Assembly (NCBI GenBank): GCA_017407755.1
Contig: JAFQVY010000020.1
Coordinates: 1 to 64,000, forward strand
Length of the DNA stretch: 64,000 nucleotides
Source of the DNA: Clostridia bacterium
Lineage (GTDB): Bacteria > Bacillota > Clostridia > Oscillospirales > Acutalibacteraceae
Reading direction: 5' to 3'
Positions 17,701-25,214 of this stretch are shown piece after piece (positions within the stretch are counted from its first letter, which is position 1; each line of letters begins with the position of its first letter). The notes beneath the pieces were generated by a model. That model was not told where the DNA came from. It saw only the letters and a program-made list of their open reading frames with translations, and searched no databases. The position numbers and the translations under genes were made by a program.

Positions 17701-17928
17701 ATCAGCGAAGGCAGCGAGGAAATCCCCGAAGCTATCCGTCAGGGCCATATTGCATATATTATCAATACCCGCGAGGTTGGCTCTGTAGGCTCTGCTTCTG
17801 ACGGCCATATGATTCGACATTTTGCAACCGAAAACAACGTGTCGCTTTTCACTAACCTCGACACAGTTAAGGTATTGCTTGACGTTCTTGAGGAGACTAC
17901 TTTGGCTATTTCAACTATCGACGCTTAA
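14755..17928 (+). CDS. carB: Carbamoyl phosphate synthase large subunit
   Basis: 1057 residues, the normal size, from ATG 14755 seven bases after GGAGGAA; the open frame runs upstream into pyrC but has no usable start. CarB makes carbamoyl phosphate from bicarbonate, ammonia and two ATP. Both homologous ATP-grasp halves begin with '[21 protein letters not shown]' (shortened) and '[19 protein letters not shown]', with '[18 protein letters not shown]' and '[18 protein letters not shown]' in the binding cores. The C-terminal ~140 residues are the MGS-like allosteric domain ('[17 protein letters not shown]'), which commonly binds UMP. The glutaminase subunit carA is not next to it or anywhere in the window, so it must be encoded elsewhere or the enzyme uses free ammonia. 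Confidence 0.97.
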   Translation: [1057 protein letters not shown]

Positions 17929-17937
17929 GGAGTTAGT

Positions 17938-18675
17938 ATGAATCAGAAAATTTTAAAGGTAACTGAAAATATTCCGCTTACCTCAAATGTTTATAAAATG
18001 GTGCTTCAGGGTGATGTTAGTGAGGTTAAAACCCCCGGTCAGTTCATAAATATTAAATTAGACGGTTTCTACCTTCGCAGACCCATATCGGTCTGCGATA
18101 AGGTAGACGACACCCTTACTATAATCTACAAGGTAGTAGGCGAGGGCACAGAGTATATGGCAACTCTTAAAGAGGGTGCCGAGCTTGACGTGCTCATAGG
18201 CCTTGGCAACGGCTTCGGCGTAAATGCCTCAGGCGACACAGCTCTGCTGCTTGGCGGCGGCGTAGGTGTTCCTCCTCTTTATATGCTTGCTAAGAAGCTT
18301 ATCGAGGCAGGCAAAAAGGTTACAGTTTGCCTTGGCTTTAACACAAAAAATGAAGTTTTCTATGAAAACGAGTTTAAAGCATTGGGTGCAGATGTAAGAG
18401 TTGCAACCGTTGACGGCAGTTATGGCACAAAAGGCTTTGTTACAAATCTTTTTGAGAATGTCGACTATTCTTACTACTACACTTGCGGCCCTGAGCCTAT
18501 GCTGAAAGCGGTGTTTAATACCTGCAAATCAAGCGGCGAATTAAGCTTTGAAGAAAGAATGGGTTGCGGCTTCGGTGCTTGTATGTGCTGCTCTTGCAAA
18601 ACCGTTACAGGCTACAAGCGAATCTGCAAGGAAGGCCCCGTTATGAAGAAGGAGGAGATTATATGGAACGCTTAA
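17938..18675 (+). CDS. pyrK: Dihydroorotate dehydrogenase electron transfer subunit
   Basis: 245 residues. PyrK carries FAD and a [2Fe-2S] cluster and passes electrons from PyrD to NAD+. The FAD-binding 'RRPISV' is at about residue 44, the NAD/FAD loop 'GGGVGVPPLYMLAK' at about 102-115, and the cluster is bound by Cys in 'MGCGFGACMCCSCKT' and the later 'RICKEGPV'. It follows carB by 9 bases and overlaps pyrD by 13 bases, consistent with equal production of the two subunits. Confidence 0.96.
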   Translation: MNQKILKVTENIPLTSNVYKMVLQGDVSEVKTPGQFINIKLDGFYLRRPISVCDKVDDTLTIIYKVVGEGTEYMATLKEGAELDVLIGLGNGFGVNASGDTALLLGGGVGVPPLYMLAKKLIEAGKKVTVCLGFNTKNEVFYENEFKALGADVRVATVDGSYGTKGFVTNLFENVDYSYYYTCGPEPMLKAVFNTCKSSGELSFEERMGCGFGACMCCSCKTVTGYKRICKEGPVMKKEEIIWNA

Positions 18676-19574
18676 AGGTTAACCTTTGCGGTATCGACAT
18701 TGATAACCCCATAATCCCCGCCAGCGGTACCTTTGGCTTCGGCTATGAATTTGCAGATATCTACGACATAAATAAGCTTGGTACATTTTCTTTTAAGGGT
18801 ACTACTAAAGACCCTCGTTTTGGTAACCCCACTCCCAGAGCCGCCGAGTGCACAGCAGGTATCATTAACTCAGTAGGTCTTCAAAACCCCGGTGTTGACA
18901 AGGTTATCAGCGAGGAGTTACCCAAACTTGCAAAAGTTTTCAATAAAAAAGTTATGGCTAACATCGGCGGTTTTTCTGTTGAAGAATACGCTTATGTTGC
19001 CGAAAAAATCGCTCAGTGCGAGCAGGTAGGCTGGCTTGAAATTAACATAAGCTGTCCTAATGTTCACGGCGGCGGTATGGCAATGGGTGCCGACCCTAAA
19101 ATGGCGGCGGCAGTAACTTCTGCAGTTCGCAAAGTTACAGATAAGCCTGTAATTATCAAATTAAGCCCCAATGTTACCGACATTGTTTCAATAGCAAAGG
19201 CTTGCGAAGATAGCGGTGCCGATGGCATCAGCTTAATAAATACTCTTTTGGGTATGAGAATTAACTTAAAAACAAAAAAGCCCATCATTGCCAACAAAAT
19301 GGGCGGTTTCTCAGGCCCTGCGGTTTTCCCTGTGGCTTTGAGAATGGTTTATCAGGTAGCCTCAAACGTTAAAATTCCCGTTGTGGGTCTTGGCGGTGTA
19401 AGCAGGGCAGAAGACGTAATCGAAATGATGCTTGCAGGTGCAACAGCCGTTCAGGTAGGCGCTGCAAACCTTATTGACCCCTGTGCTTGCTCTGACATTA
19501 TCGACAAGCTACCTGAGGTTATGGACAAATACGGCATTAATAAACTTTCAGATATTATAGGAGGCGCATTATAA
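18663..19574 (+). CDS. pyrD: Dihydroorotate dehydrogenase, class IB catalytic subunit
   Basis: 303 residues from ATG 18663, with AAGGAGGAG inside the end of pyrK. It oxidises dihydroorotate to orotate using FMN. 'NPIIPASGTFGFG' and 'GTTKDPRFGNPTPR' shape the FMN and substrate site, 'NISCPNVHGGG' holds the catalytic Cys (Cys is diagnostic of class I), and 'PVVGLGGVSRAEDVIEM' with 'GATAVQVGAAN' bind the FMN phosphate. Presence of PyrK makes it the NAD-dependent class IB form, suitable for an anaerobe. Confidence 0.97.
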   Translation: MERLKVNLCGIDIDNPIIPASGTFGFGYEFADIYDINKLGTFSFKGTTKDPRFGNPTPRAAECTAGIINSVGLQNPGVDKVISEELPKLAKVFNKKVMANIGGFSVEEYAYVAEKIAQCEQVGWLEINISCPNVHGGGMAMGADPKMAAAVTSAVRKVTDKPVIIKLSPNVTDIVSIAKACEDSGADGISLINTLLGMRINLKTKKPIIANKMGGFSGPAVFPVALRMVYQVASNVKIPVVGLGGVSRAEDVIEMMLAGATAVQVGAANLIDPCACSDIIDKLPEVMDKYGINKLSDIIGGAL

Positions 19575-20272
19575 TGGGTAAGGACGTTATTGTAGCTTGT
19601 GACTTTTCAAGTGCACAGCAGGTGTTTGACTTTCTTGACAAATTCACAGAGAGAAAGCCATTTGTAAAAATCGGTATGGAGCTTTTCTATGCCGAAGGTC
19701 CCCAGATTGTTCGCGAGATTAAAAAGCGTGGTCATAAGATTTTCCTTGACCTTAAGCTTCACGACATTCCAAACACAGTTAAAAAGGCTATGAGTGTGCT
19801 CTCAAACCTTGATGTTGACATCACCAACCTTCACGCCGGCGGTACAACACGTATGATGGAAGCCGCTTTAGAGGGTCTTATGAGAGAAGACGGCACACGC
19901 CCCTTACTTATCGCTGTTACTCAGCTTACTTCTACAGACCAGCAGGCTATGGAGGACGACCTTCTTATTAAAGAGCCTATTGACGAGGTTGTTATTCACT
20001 ACGCAAAGAATGCAGCTAAAGCAGGTCTTGACGGTGTAGTTTGCTCACCTCTTGAAGCCGGCAAAGTGCACGCTAACTGCGGTGAGAAGTTCTTAACTAT
20101 CACTCCCGGTGTTCGTTTTGCAGACGGTGATATCGGTGACCAGAAACGAGTTATGACGCCTTTACAGGCTAAGGAAATCGGCTCTGACTATATCGTAGTA
20201 GGTCGTCCCGTAACTGCCGCTGAAGACCCCGTAGCCGCATATAACCGTTGTGTAGCAGAATTTTGTGACTGA
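19574..20272 (+). CDS. pyrF: Orotidine 5'-phosphate decarboxylase
   Basis: 232 residues; its ATG shares a base with the pyrD stop (TAATG). It converts OMP to UMP. The catalytic Lys-Asp-Lys-Asp array lies in 'FLDLKLHDIPNTV' (about residues 58-70), with 'VACDFSSAQQ' at the N-terminus and phosphate-binding 'TPGVRFADGDIGDQKR' and 'VVGRPVTAAEDP' at the C-terminus. The length and motifs match the group of short bacterial PyrF proteins. Confidence 0.97.
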   Translation: MGKDVIVACDFSSAQQVFDFLDKFTERKPFVKIGMELFYAEGPQIVREIKKRGHKIFLDLKLHDIPNTVKKAMSVLSNLDVDITNLHAGGTTRMMEAALEGLMREDGTRPLLIAVTQLTSTDQQAMEDDLLIKEPIDEVVIHYAKNAAKAGLDGVVCSPLEAGKVHANCGEKFLTITPGVRFADGDIGDQKRVMTPLQAKEIGSDYIVVGRPVTAAEDPVAAYNRCVAEFCD

Positions 20273-20296
20273 TTTTTAATAAAGGAGATATATATT

Positions 20297-20935
20297 ATGC
20301 AGAAGCTTATAGCAAAGGATTTACTTTCCATTAAAGCAGTTTTCTTCCGTCCCGAAGAGCCTTTCACCTGGGCAAGCGGAATCAAAAGCCCCGTATATTG
20401 TGACAACCGCCTCACTCTTACTGCTCCTAAGGTAAGAACAGACGTTGAGGAAGGTTTAGCAAAGCTTATTAAAGAAAATTACCCTGAAGCTGAGGTGCTT
20501 ATGGGTACTTCAACAGCAGGTATTGCTCACGCCGCAATTACTGCACATCTTCTTGATATGCCCATGGGTTATGTAAGAAGCGGTGCAAAAGACCACGGCA
20601 GACAGAACCAGATTGAAGGTAAGCTTGAGAAAGGCCAGAAAGTTGTAGTTGTTGAGGACCTTATCTCTACAGGCGGAAGTGTTATCGAGGTTGTTGACGT
20701 TCTTCGTGAGGCAGGTGCTGAGGTTTTAGGTATTGTTTCTATCTTTACCTATGGTATGCAGAAGGGTCTCGACCGTCTCGCCGCCGCTAACGTTAAGAAT
20801 ATTTCTCTCACAAACTTCGACGTAATTGCCGAGGTTGCCGCTGAGGAAGGCTACATCAAGGACGAGGATATTGCCCGTCTTATCGCATTCAGAAACAACC
20901 CCTCAGACGAAAGCTGGATTACAGCTAAGGCATAA
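20297..20935 (+). CDS. pyrE: Orotate phosphoribosyltransferase
   Basis: 212 residues with AAAGGAG upstream. It joins orotate and PRPP to OMP. '[16 protein letters not shown]' is the orotate-binding region, '[13 protein letters not shown]' is the flexible catalytic loop (K, D, H), and '[13 protein letters not shown]' (about residues 114-126) is the PRPP motif. It lies between pyrF and pyrB. Confidence 0.97.
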   Translation: MQKLIAKDLLSIKAVFFRPEEPFTWASGIKSPVYCDNRLTLTAPKVRTDVEEGLAKLIKENYPEAEVLMGTSTAGIAHAAITAHLLDMPMGYVRSGAKDHGRQNQIEGKLEKGQKVVVVEDLISTGGSVIEVVDVLREAGAEVLGIVSIFTYGMQKGLDRLAAANVKNISLTNFDVIAEVAAEEGYIKDEDIARLIAFRNNPSDESWITAKA

Positions 20936-20938
20936 GCT

Positions 20939-21862
20939 ATGAAAAGTCTTATTGATATTTTAGATTTTACAGTAGAAGAAATCGACGAGCTTCTTGTAGT
21001 TGCAAACGACATTATCGCTGACCCTAAAAAGTACAGCGAGATGTGTAAGGGCAAAAAGCTTGCCACACTTTTCTTCGAGCCTTCAACAAGAACAAGGCTT
21101 AGCTTTGAAGCCGCTATGTACGAGCTTGGCGGCAATGTTCTTGGCTTTTCCGAGGCAGCTTCCTCTTCCTCTGCAAAGGGCGAGAGTGTTGCCGATACAG
21201 CTAAGATGATTAGTTGCTATGCAGATATTATCGCAATGCGACACCCGAAAGAGGGTGCTCCTCTTGTTGCCGCTATGAACGCTTCAATTCCTGTTATTAA
21301 TGCAGGCGACGGCGGTCATAACCACCCCACACAGACCCTTACTGATTTGCTTACAATCAATAGGGAAAAGGGCCGCTTTGATAACCTTAAAATCGGCTTT
21401 TGCGGTGACCTTAAATTCGGCAGAACAGTTCATTCTCTTATAAATGCAATGAGCAGATATGAGGGCAATAAAGTCTATCTTGTTTCTCCTACAGAATTAA
21501 AACTTCCCGATTACGTTAAAAAAGATGTTCTTGATAAAAAGAACATCGAGTATATAGAAACCCAGAGCTTAGACGAGGTTATGCCCGAGCTTGACATTCT
21601 CTATATGACCCGCGTTCAGCGTGAGCGCTTCTTTAACGAAGAGGAATATTTAAGGCTTAAAGACAGATATATACTTGTGCCGGAAAAGCTTACAAACGCA
21701 AAAGAGGACTTAATTATTATGCATCCTCTTCCCAGAGTAAATGAAATAAGCGTAAAGGTTGACGAGGACAAGCGTGCCTGCTATTTCAGACAGGCTCTTT
21801 ACGGCAAATATATCCGTATGGCACTTATCTTAAAGCTCTTAAAGGAGGCAGGTACAATATGA
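20939..21862 (+). CDS. pyrB: Aspartate carbamoyltransferase catalytic subunit
   Basis: 307 residues. It condenses carbamoyl phosphate with aspartate. '[16 protein letters not shown]' (about 44-59) is the carbamoyl-phosphate loop and 'SSSSAKGES' is the 80s loop. '[16 protein letters not shown]' and '[10 protein letters not shown]' are the other active-site segments. It starts 3 bases after pyrE and overlaps pyrI by 4 bases. Confidence 0.97.
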   Translation: MKSLIDILDFTVEEIDELLVVANDIIADPKKYSEMCKGKKLATLFFEPSTRTRLSFEAAMYELGGNVLGFSEAASSSSAKGESVADTAKMISCYADIIAMRHPKEGAPLVAAMNASIPVINAGDGGHNHPTQTLTDLLTINREKGRFDNLKIGFCGDLKFGRTVHSLINAMSRYEGNKVYLVSPTELKLPDYVKKDVLDKKNIEYIETQSLDEVMPELDILYMTRVQRERFFNEEEYLRLKDRYILVPEKLTNAKEDLIIMHPLPRVNEISVKVDEDKRACYFRQALYGKYIRMALILKLLKEAGTI

Positions 21863-22278
21863 ACATTGACTCCATAAAAGACGGTTTTGTCATTGACCAT
21901 ATTACCGCAGGCAGAGGAATGCGCATCTACGAGCTTTTAGAGCTTGACAAAATCGATTGCCCCGTTGCTATTATTATGAATGCAGGCAGTAAGAAAATGG
22001 GCAAAAAGGATATAATCAAGGTAGACGGCAACGTGCCCCTTAACCTTGAGGTAATAGGCTATGCCGACCCTAAGGTTACTGTTAATATTATCAAGGATTC
22101 TAAGCTTTGCGAAAAGCTCACTATCCCAATGCCCGAAACCCTTACTAATGTCATATTCTGTAAAAATCCAAGGTGCATTACCTCAGTTGAGCAGGAGCTT
22201 GAGCACATTTTCAAGCTTACAGACAGAGACGAAAACGTTTATCGTTGTATCTACTGCGAGACAAAGGCGAGCCTGTAA
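21859..22278 (+). CDS. pyrI: Aspartate carbamoyltransferase regulatory subunit
   Basis: 139 residues, overlapping pyrB by 4 bases (ATGA). The N-terminal ~95 residues form the nucleotide-binding allosteric domain ('[13 protein letters not shown]'), and the C-terminus has the four zinc-binding Cys in 'CKNPRCI' and 'YRCIYCE'. Its presence predicts a PyrB6-PyrI6 holoenzyme with nucleotide feedback on top of the PyrR attenuation. It ends the pyr operon; no terminator hairpin was seen right after the stop. Confidence 0.96.
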   Translation: MNIDSIKDGFVIDHITAGRGMRIYELLELDKIDCPVAIIMNAGSKKMGKKDIIKVDGNVPLNLEVIGYADPKVTVNIIKDSKLCEKLTIPMPETLTNVIFCKNPRCITSVEQELEHIFKLTDRDENVYRCIYCETKASL

Positions 22279-22285
22279 TTTACAG

Positions 22286-22314
22286 TTGCTATTTTCCTTC
22301 GGATATGTTATAAT
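22286..22314 (+). promoter_or_regulatory. Promoter of the hydrogenase-maturation operon
   Basis: TTGCTA (22286-22291), 17 bases, TATAAT (22309-22314). Immediately downstream, CTTCTTGT (22315-22322) and ACAAGAAG (22329-22336) form a perfect 8-bp inverted repeat around AACCTG, placed at the expected transcription start, where a repressor could block initiation. Confidence 0.75.
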
Positions 22315-22320
22315 CTTCTT

Positions 22321-22440
22321 GTAACCTGACAAGAAGAACGCTCTGACGGAAAGGTAACGGCAAATAAAAATGGCCATATTTATATGGCTTTAATATGCTG
22401 TTTTACACCGTGTTCTCTTAAATGGGAACACGGTTTTTTT
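22321..22440 (+). promoter_or_regulatory. Unclassified attenuator leader upstream of the hyd operon
   Basis: About 120 transcribed bases separate the promoter from the first gene. A strong intrinsic terminator ends the leader: CCGTGTTCTC (22408-22417) and GGGAACACGG (22424-22433) with seven T (22434-22440). It ends 13 bases before the ATG and 70 bases after the -10 region, so full-length mRNA needs readthrough. Inside are a GCCATA/TATGGC hairpin (22363-22379), an ACCT (22324-22327) that could pair with AGGT (22352-22355), and AGAACGC (22335-22341), which can pair with GTGTTCT in the terminator stem as an antiterminator. I could not match it to a riboswitch or T-box class I know. Confidence 0.6.
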
Positions 22441-22453
22441 ATTGGAGGTAATT

Positions 22454-22711
22454 ATGGAAACAAGAGTTGCAGTAATGAGTATAATCGTTGAAAATCCTGA
22501 TTCTGTGGAGGCTTTAAACGCCCTTTTACATACCTTTAGTCCCTATGTAATCGGCAGAATGGGCATACCCTACAGAGATAAGAACATCAGTATAATAAGT
22601 GTTGCGGTTGATGCACCTCAAAATGAGATTTCAGCCCTTAGCGGCAAAATAGGAAAACTCAACGGCGTAAGCATAAAAACCGCCTATTCAGGGGTGATTT
22701 CAAGTGAATAG
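22454..22711 (+). CDS. TM1266-family [FeFe]-hydrogenase system putative regulator
   Basis: 85 residues from ATG 22454 after GGAGG. It matches the TM1266 family ('iron-only hydrogenase system regulator'), small ACT/NikR-C-like ferredoxin-fold proteins. Typical text is 'RVAVMSIIVENPDSVEALN' and 'IGRMGIPYRDKNISIISVAVD'. There is no DNA-binding domain, so regulation, if any, would be by ligand binding or protein contact. It is first in the hydE-hydG-hydF operon and overlaps hydE by 8 bases. Confidence 0.88.
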   Translation: METRVAVMSIIVENPDSVEALNALLHTFSPYVIGRMGIPYRDKNISIISVAVDAPQNEISALSGKIGKLNGVSIKTAYSGVISSE

Positions 22712-23768
22712 CATTACGCTTTTAGATAAGCTTTTCGAAAATAAAAGCCTTTCCTTAGATGAGTATAAATTTCTTGTCGAGAATTATGATAAAAGCAATG
22801 CCCGTTACGCCGCAACTTTAGCAGTAAAAAGGCGTAAGGAAATTTACTCAAATTCGGTATTTATCCGAGGGTTAATTGAAATCAGCAATATTTGCAAAAA
22901 TGATTGCTATTATTGCGGCATTCGTTGTTCAAACAAAAATGTTGACCGCTTCCGCCTTAATAAAGAAGATATCCTAAGCTCCTGCGATAAGGGCTATAGC
23001 TTAGGCTTTCGAACCTTTGTTATGCAAGGCGGGGAAGACCCTTATTTTACCGATGAGATTATGTGCGACATCGTAAAATCAATCAAAGAAAAATATCCCG
23101 ATTGTGCCGTTACCCTTTCATTGGGAGAGCGTTCTAAAGAAAGCTACCAAAAGCTTTTTGACTCAGGTGCCGACAGGTATCTGCTTCGCCACGAAACCGC
23201 CGACTGTGAGCATTATGCAAAGCTTCACCCCGAAAGCCTTACCCTCGAAAACCGAATGCAGTGCTTGAAAGATTTACGGAAAATCGGCTTTCAGGTAGGT
23301 TGTGGCTTTATGGTAGGCTCACCCTATCAGACTGGTGAGCACATTGCAAAGGACCTTAAGTTTATTGAAAACTTCAAGCCTGATATGTGCGGAATAGGTC
23401 CCTTTATTCCTCACAAAGACACACCCTTTAAGGACTTTTCCTCAGGCAGTGTTTCATTAACCTGCTATCTGTTGTCTGTTATCCGCCTTATTCACCCAAG
23501 GGTGCTTTTGCCGGCTACTACGGCTTTGGGCACTTTAATGGACAAGGGCAGAGAAATGGGCATTTTGTCAGGGGCAAATGTAGTAATGCCTAATCTTTCG
23601 CCTGAGGATACCCGAAAAAAATACGAGCTTTATAACAACAAGCTTTCTACAGGTGCTGAGTCTGCAAACGGACTGGAGGCACTGCGCAAAAATTTAGATG
23701 AAATCGGCTATGAAATAGAAATCGGCCGTGGTGATATCAGAAAGGAAGATATATATGAGCAATTATAA
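22704..23768 (+). CDS. hydE: [FeFe]-hydrogenase H-cluster maturation radical SAM enzyme HydE
   Basis: 354 residues from a GTG at 22704 with AGGGGTGAT upstream. HydE helps build the dithiomethylamine-bearing diiron subcluster. The radical SAM cluster motif C-x3-C-x2-C is in 'CKNDCYYCGIRCSN' (about residues 63-76). 'RHETAD' and 'GCGFMVGSPYQT' are typical. It overlaps hydG by 14 bases. Confidence 0.95.
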   Translation: MNSITLLDKLFENKSLSLDEYKFLVENYDKSNARYAATLAVKRRKEIYSNSVFIRGLIEISNICKNDCYYCGIRCSNKNVDRFRLNKEDILSSCDKGYSLGFRTFVMQGGEDPYFTDEIMCDIVKSIKEKYPDCAVTLSLGERSKESYQKLFDSGADRYLLRHETADCEHYAKLHPESLTLENRMQCLKDLRKIGFQVGCGFMVGSPYQTGEHIAKDLKFIENFKPDMCGIGPFIPHKDTPFKDFSSGSVSLTCYLLSVIRLIHPRVLLPATTALGTLMDKGREMGILSGANVVMPNLSPEDTRKKYELYNNKLSTGAESANGLEALRKNLDEIGYEIEIGRGDIRKEDIYEQL

Positions 23769-25203
23769 CGTGAAATCAATGAAGGCAGAGGAGTTTATTA
23801 GCGACGAAGAAATCCGCGAAACTCTTAAATACGCCGAAGCTAATAAAAATAATATCGAGCTTATTGACTCGATTTTAGAAAAAGCAAAGCCCCAAAAAAC
23901 CGCAACAGGCTACGTTTGCAAGGGTCTTACTCACAGAGAAGCTTCCGTTTTGCTTGCCTGTGAAATTCCCGAAAAAGTTCAGGAAATTTTCAAAATCGCC
24001 GAGGATATCAAGCTAAAATTTTACGGCAACAGAATTGTTATGTTTGCCCCTCTTTACCTTTCAAATTACTGTGTAAACGGCTGTGTGTACTGTCCTTATC
24101 ACCTTAAAAACAAGCACATAGCCCGCCGCAAATTAACTCAAGAAGAGGTTAAGGCTGAGGTCATCGCCTTACAGGATATGGGTCACAAGCGACTTGCCAT
24201 TGAAGCAGGCGAGGACCCTGTTAATAATCCGATTGAGTATATATTGGAGTGCATCAACACTATTTACTCTGTAAATCATAAGAATGGTGCAATCCGCCGA
24301 GTTAACGTTAATATCGCCGCTACAACCGTAGAAAATTATCGTAAACTGAGAGATGCAGGTATCGGTACATACATTCTTTTTCAGGAAACTTATCACAAAG
24401 AAAGCTATTTAGAGCTTCACCCCACAGGCCCAAAGCACGACTATGCATATCATACTGAGGCAATGGACAGAGCCATGGAGGGCGGTATTGACGACGTAGG
24501 CTTAGGCGTTCTTTTCGGACTTGAGCTTTATAAATACGAGTTTGCAGGACTATTAATGCACGCCGAGCATCTTGAGGCAGTTCACGGCGTAGGCCCTCAT
24601 ACCATAAGCGTACCCAGACTTAAACGCGCTGACGATATCGACCCTGACACCTTTGACAATGGAATCGACGACGACACCTTTGCAAAAATTACCGCATGTA
24701 TCCGCCTTGCGGTGCCTTATACAGGTATTATCATCTCTACCCGTGAGTCTCAGGAAGTTCGTTCACGTCTTTTAAATTGCGGTGTTTCTCAGGTAAGCGG
24801 TGCTTCCCGAACTTCTGTCGGCGGATATACTGAAGAAGAGCGTCCCCACGATACCGAGCAGTTTGACGTTTCCGACCAGCGTACCCTTGACGAGGTTGTT
24901 CGTTGGCTTATGGAAAACGGCCATATTCCAAGCTTTTGTACTGCCTGCTACCGAGAGGGCAGAACAGGCGACCGTTTTATGAGCCTTTGCAAAAGCGGAC
25001 AGATTGTAAATTGCTGTCACCCCAATGCATTGATGACATTGACCGAATTCCTTGTTGACTATGCAAGCGATGAAACCAAAGAAATCGGCTACAAGATGAT
25101 TGAAGACGAGCTCAATAAAATTACAAATTCCAAAGTTCTTGCAATCGCTAAGGACAATATAGAGAACATTAAAAATTCAAACAGAAGAGATTTCAGATTT
25201 TAA
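23755..25203 (+). CDS. hydG: [FeFe]-hydrogenase maturation tyrosine lyase HydG
   Basis: 482 residues from ATG 23755 after AAAGGAAG. HydG cleaves tyrosine to p-cresol and dehydroglycine and makes the CO and cyanide ligands. The radical SAM motif is 'CVNGCVYCPYH' (about residues 104-114). The C-terminal second cluster motif, CxxC followed ~22 residues later by C, is in 'FCTACYREGRTGDRF' and 'GQIVNCCHPNA'. Both clusters distinguish HydG from the related ThiH. Confidence 0.96.
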   Translation: MSNYNVKSMKAEEFISDEEIRETLKYAEANKNNIELIDSILEKAKPQKTATGYVCKGLTHREASVLLACEIPEKVQEIFKIAEDIKLKFYGNRIVMFAPLYLSNYCVNGCVYCPYHLKNKHIARRKLTQEEVKAEVIALQDMGHKRLAIEAGEDPVNNPIEYILECINTIYSVNHKNGAIRRVNVNIAATTVENYRKLRDAGIGTYILFQETYHKESYLELHPTGPKHDYAYHTEAMDRAMEGGIDDVGLGVLFGLELYKYEFAGLLMHAEHLEAVHGVGPHTISVPRLKRADDIDPDTFDNGIDDDTFAKITACIRLAVPYTGIIISTRESQEVRSRLLNCGVSQVSGASRTSVGGYTEEERPHDTEQFDVSDQRTLDEVVRWLMENGHIPSFCTACYREGRTGDRFMSLCKSGQIVNCCHPNALMTLTEFLVDYASDETKEIGYKMIEDELNKITNSKVLAIAKDNIENIKNSNRRDFRF

Positions 25204-25214
25204 GGGTGATTATT

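Noticed and set aside
18564..18662. Upstream extension of pyrD
   Set aside because: It overlaps the pyrK Cys-rich end; ATG 18663 has an AAGGAGGAG site and gives the standard N-terminus.
22321..22440. TPP, preQ1, SAM, T-box or guanidine riboswitch in the hyd leader
   Set aside because: Characteristic conserved elements (for example CUGAGA of TPP or the UGGNACCGCG of T-boxes) are missing; the 'ACCTG' match alone is not enough.
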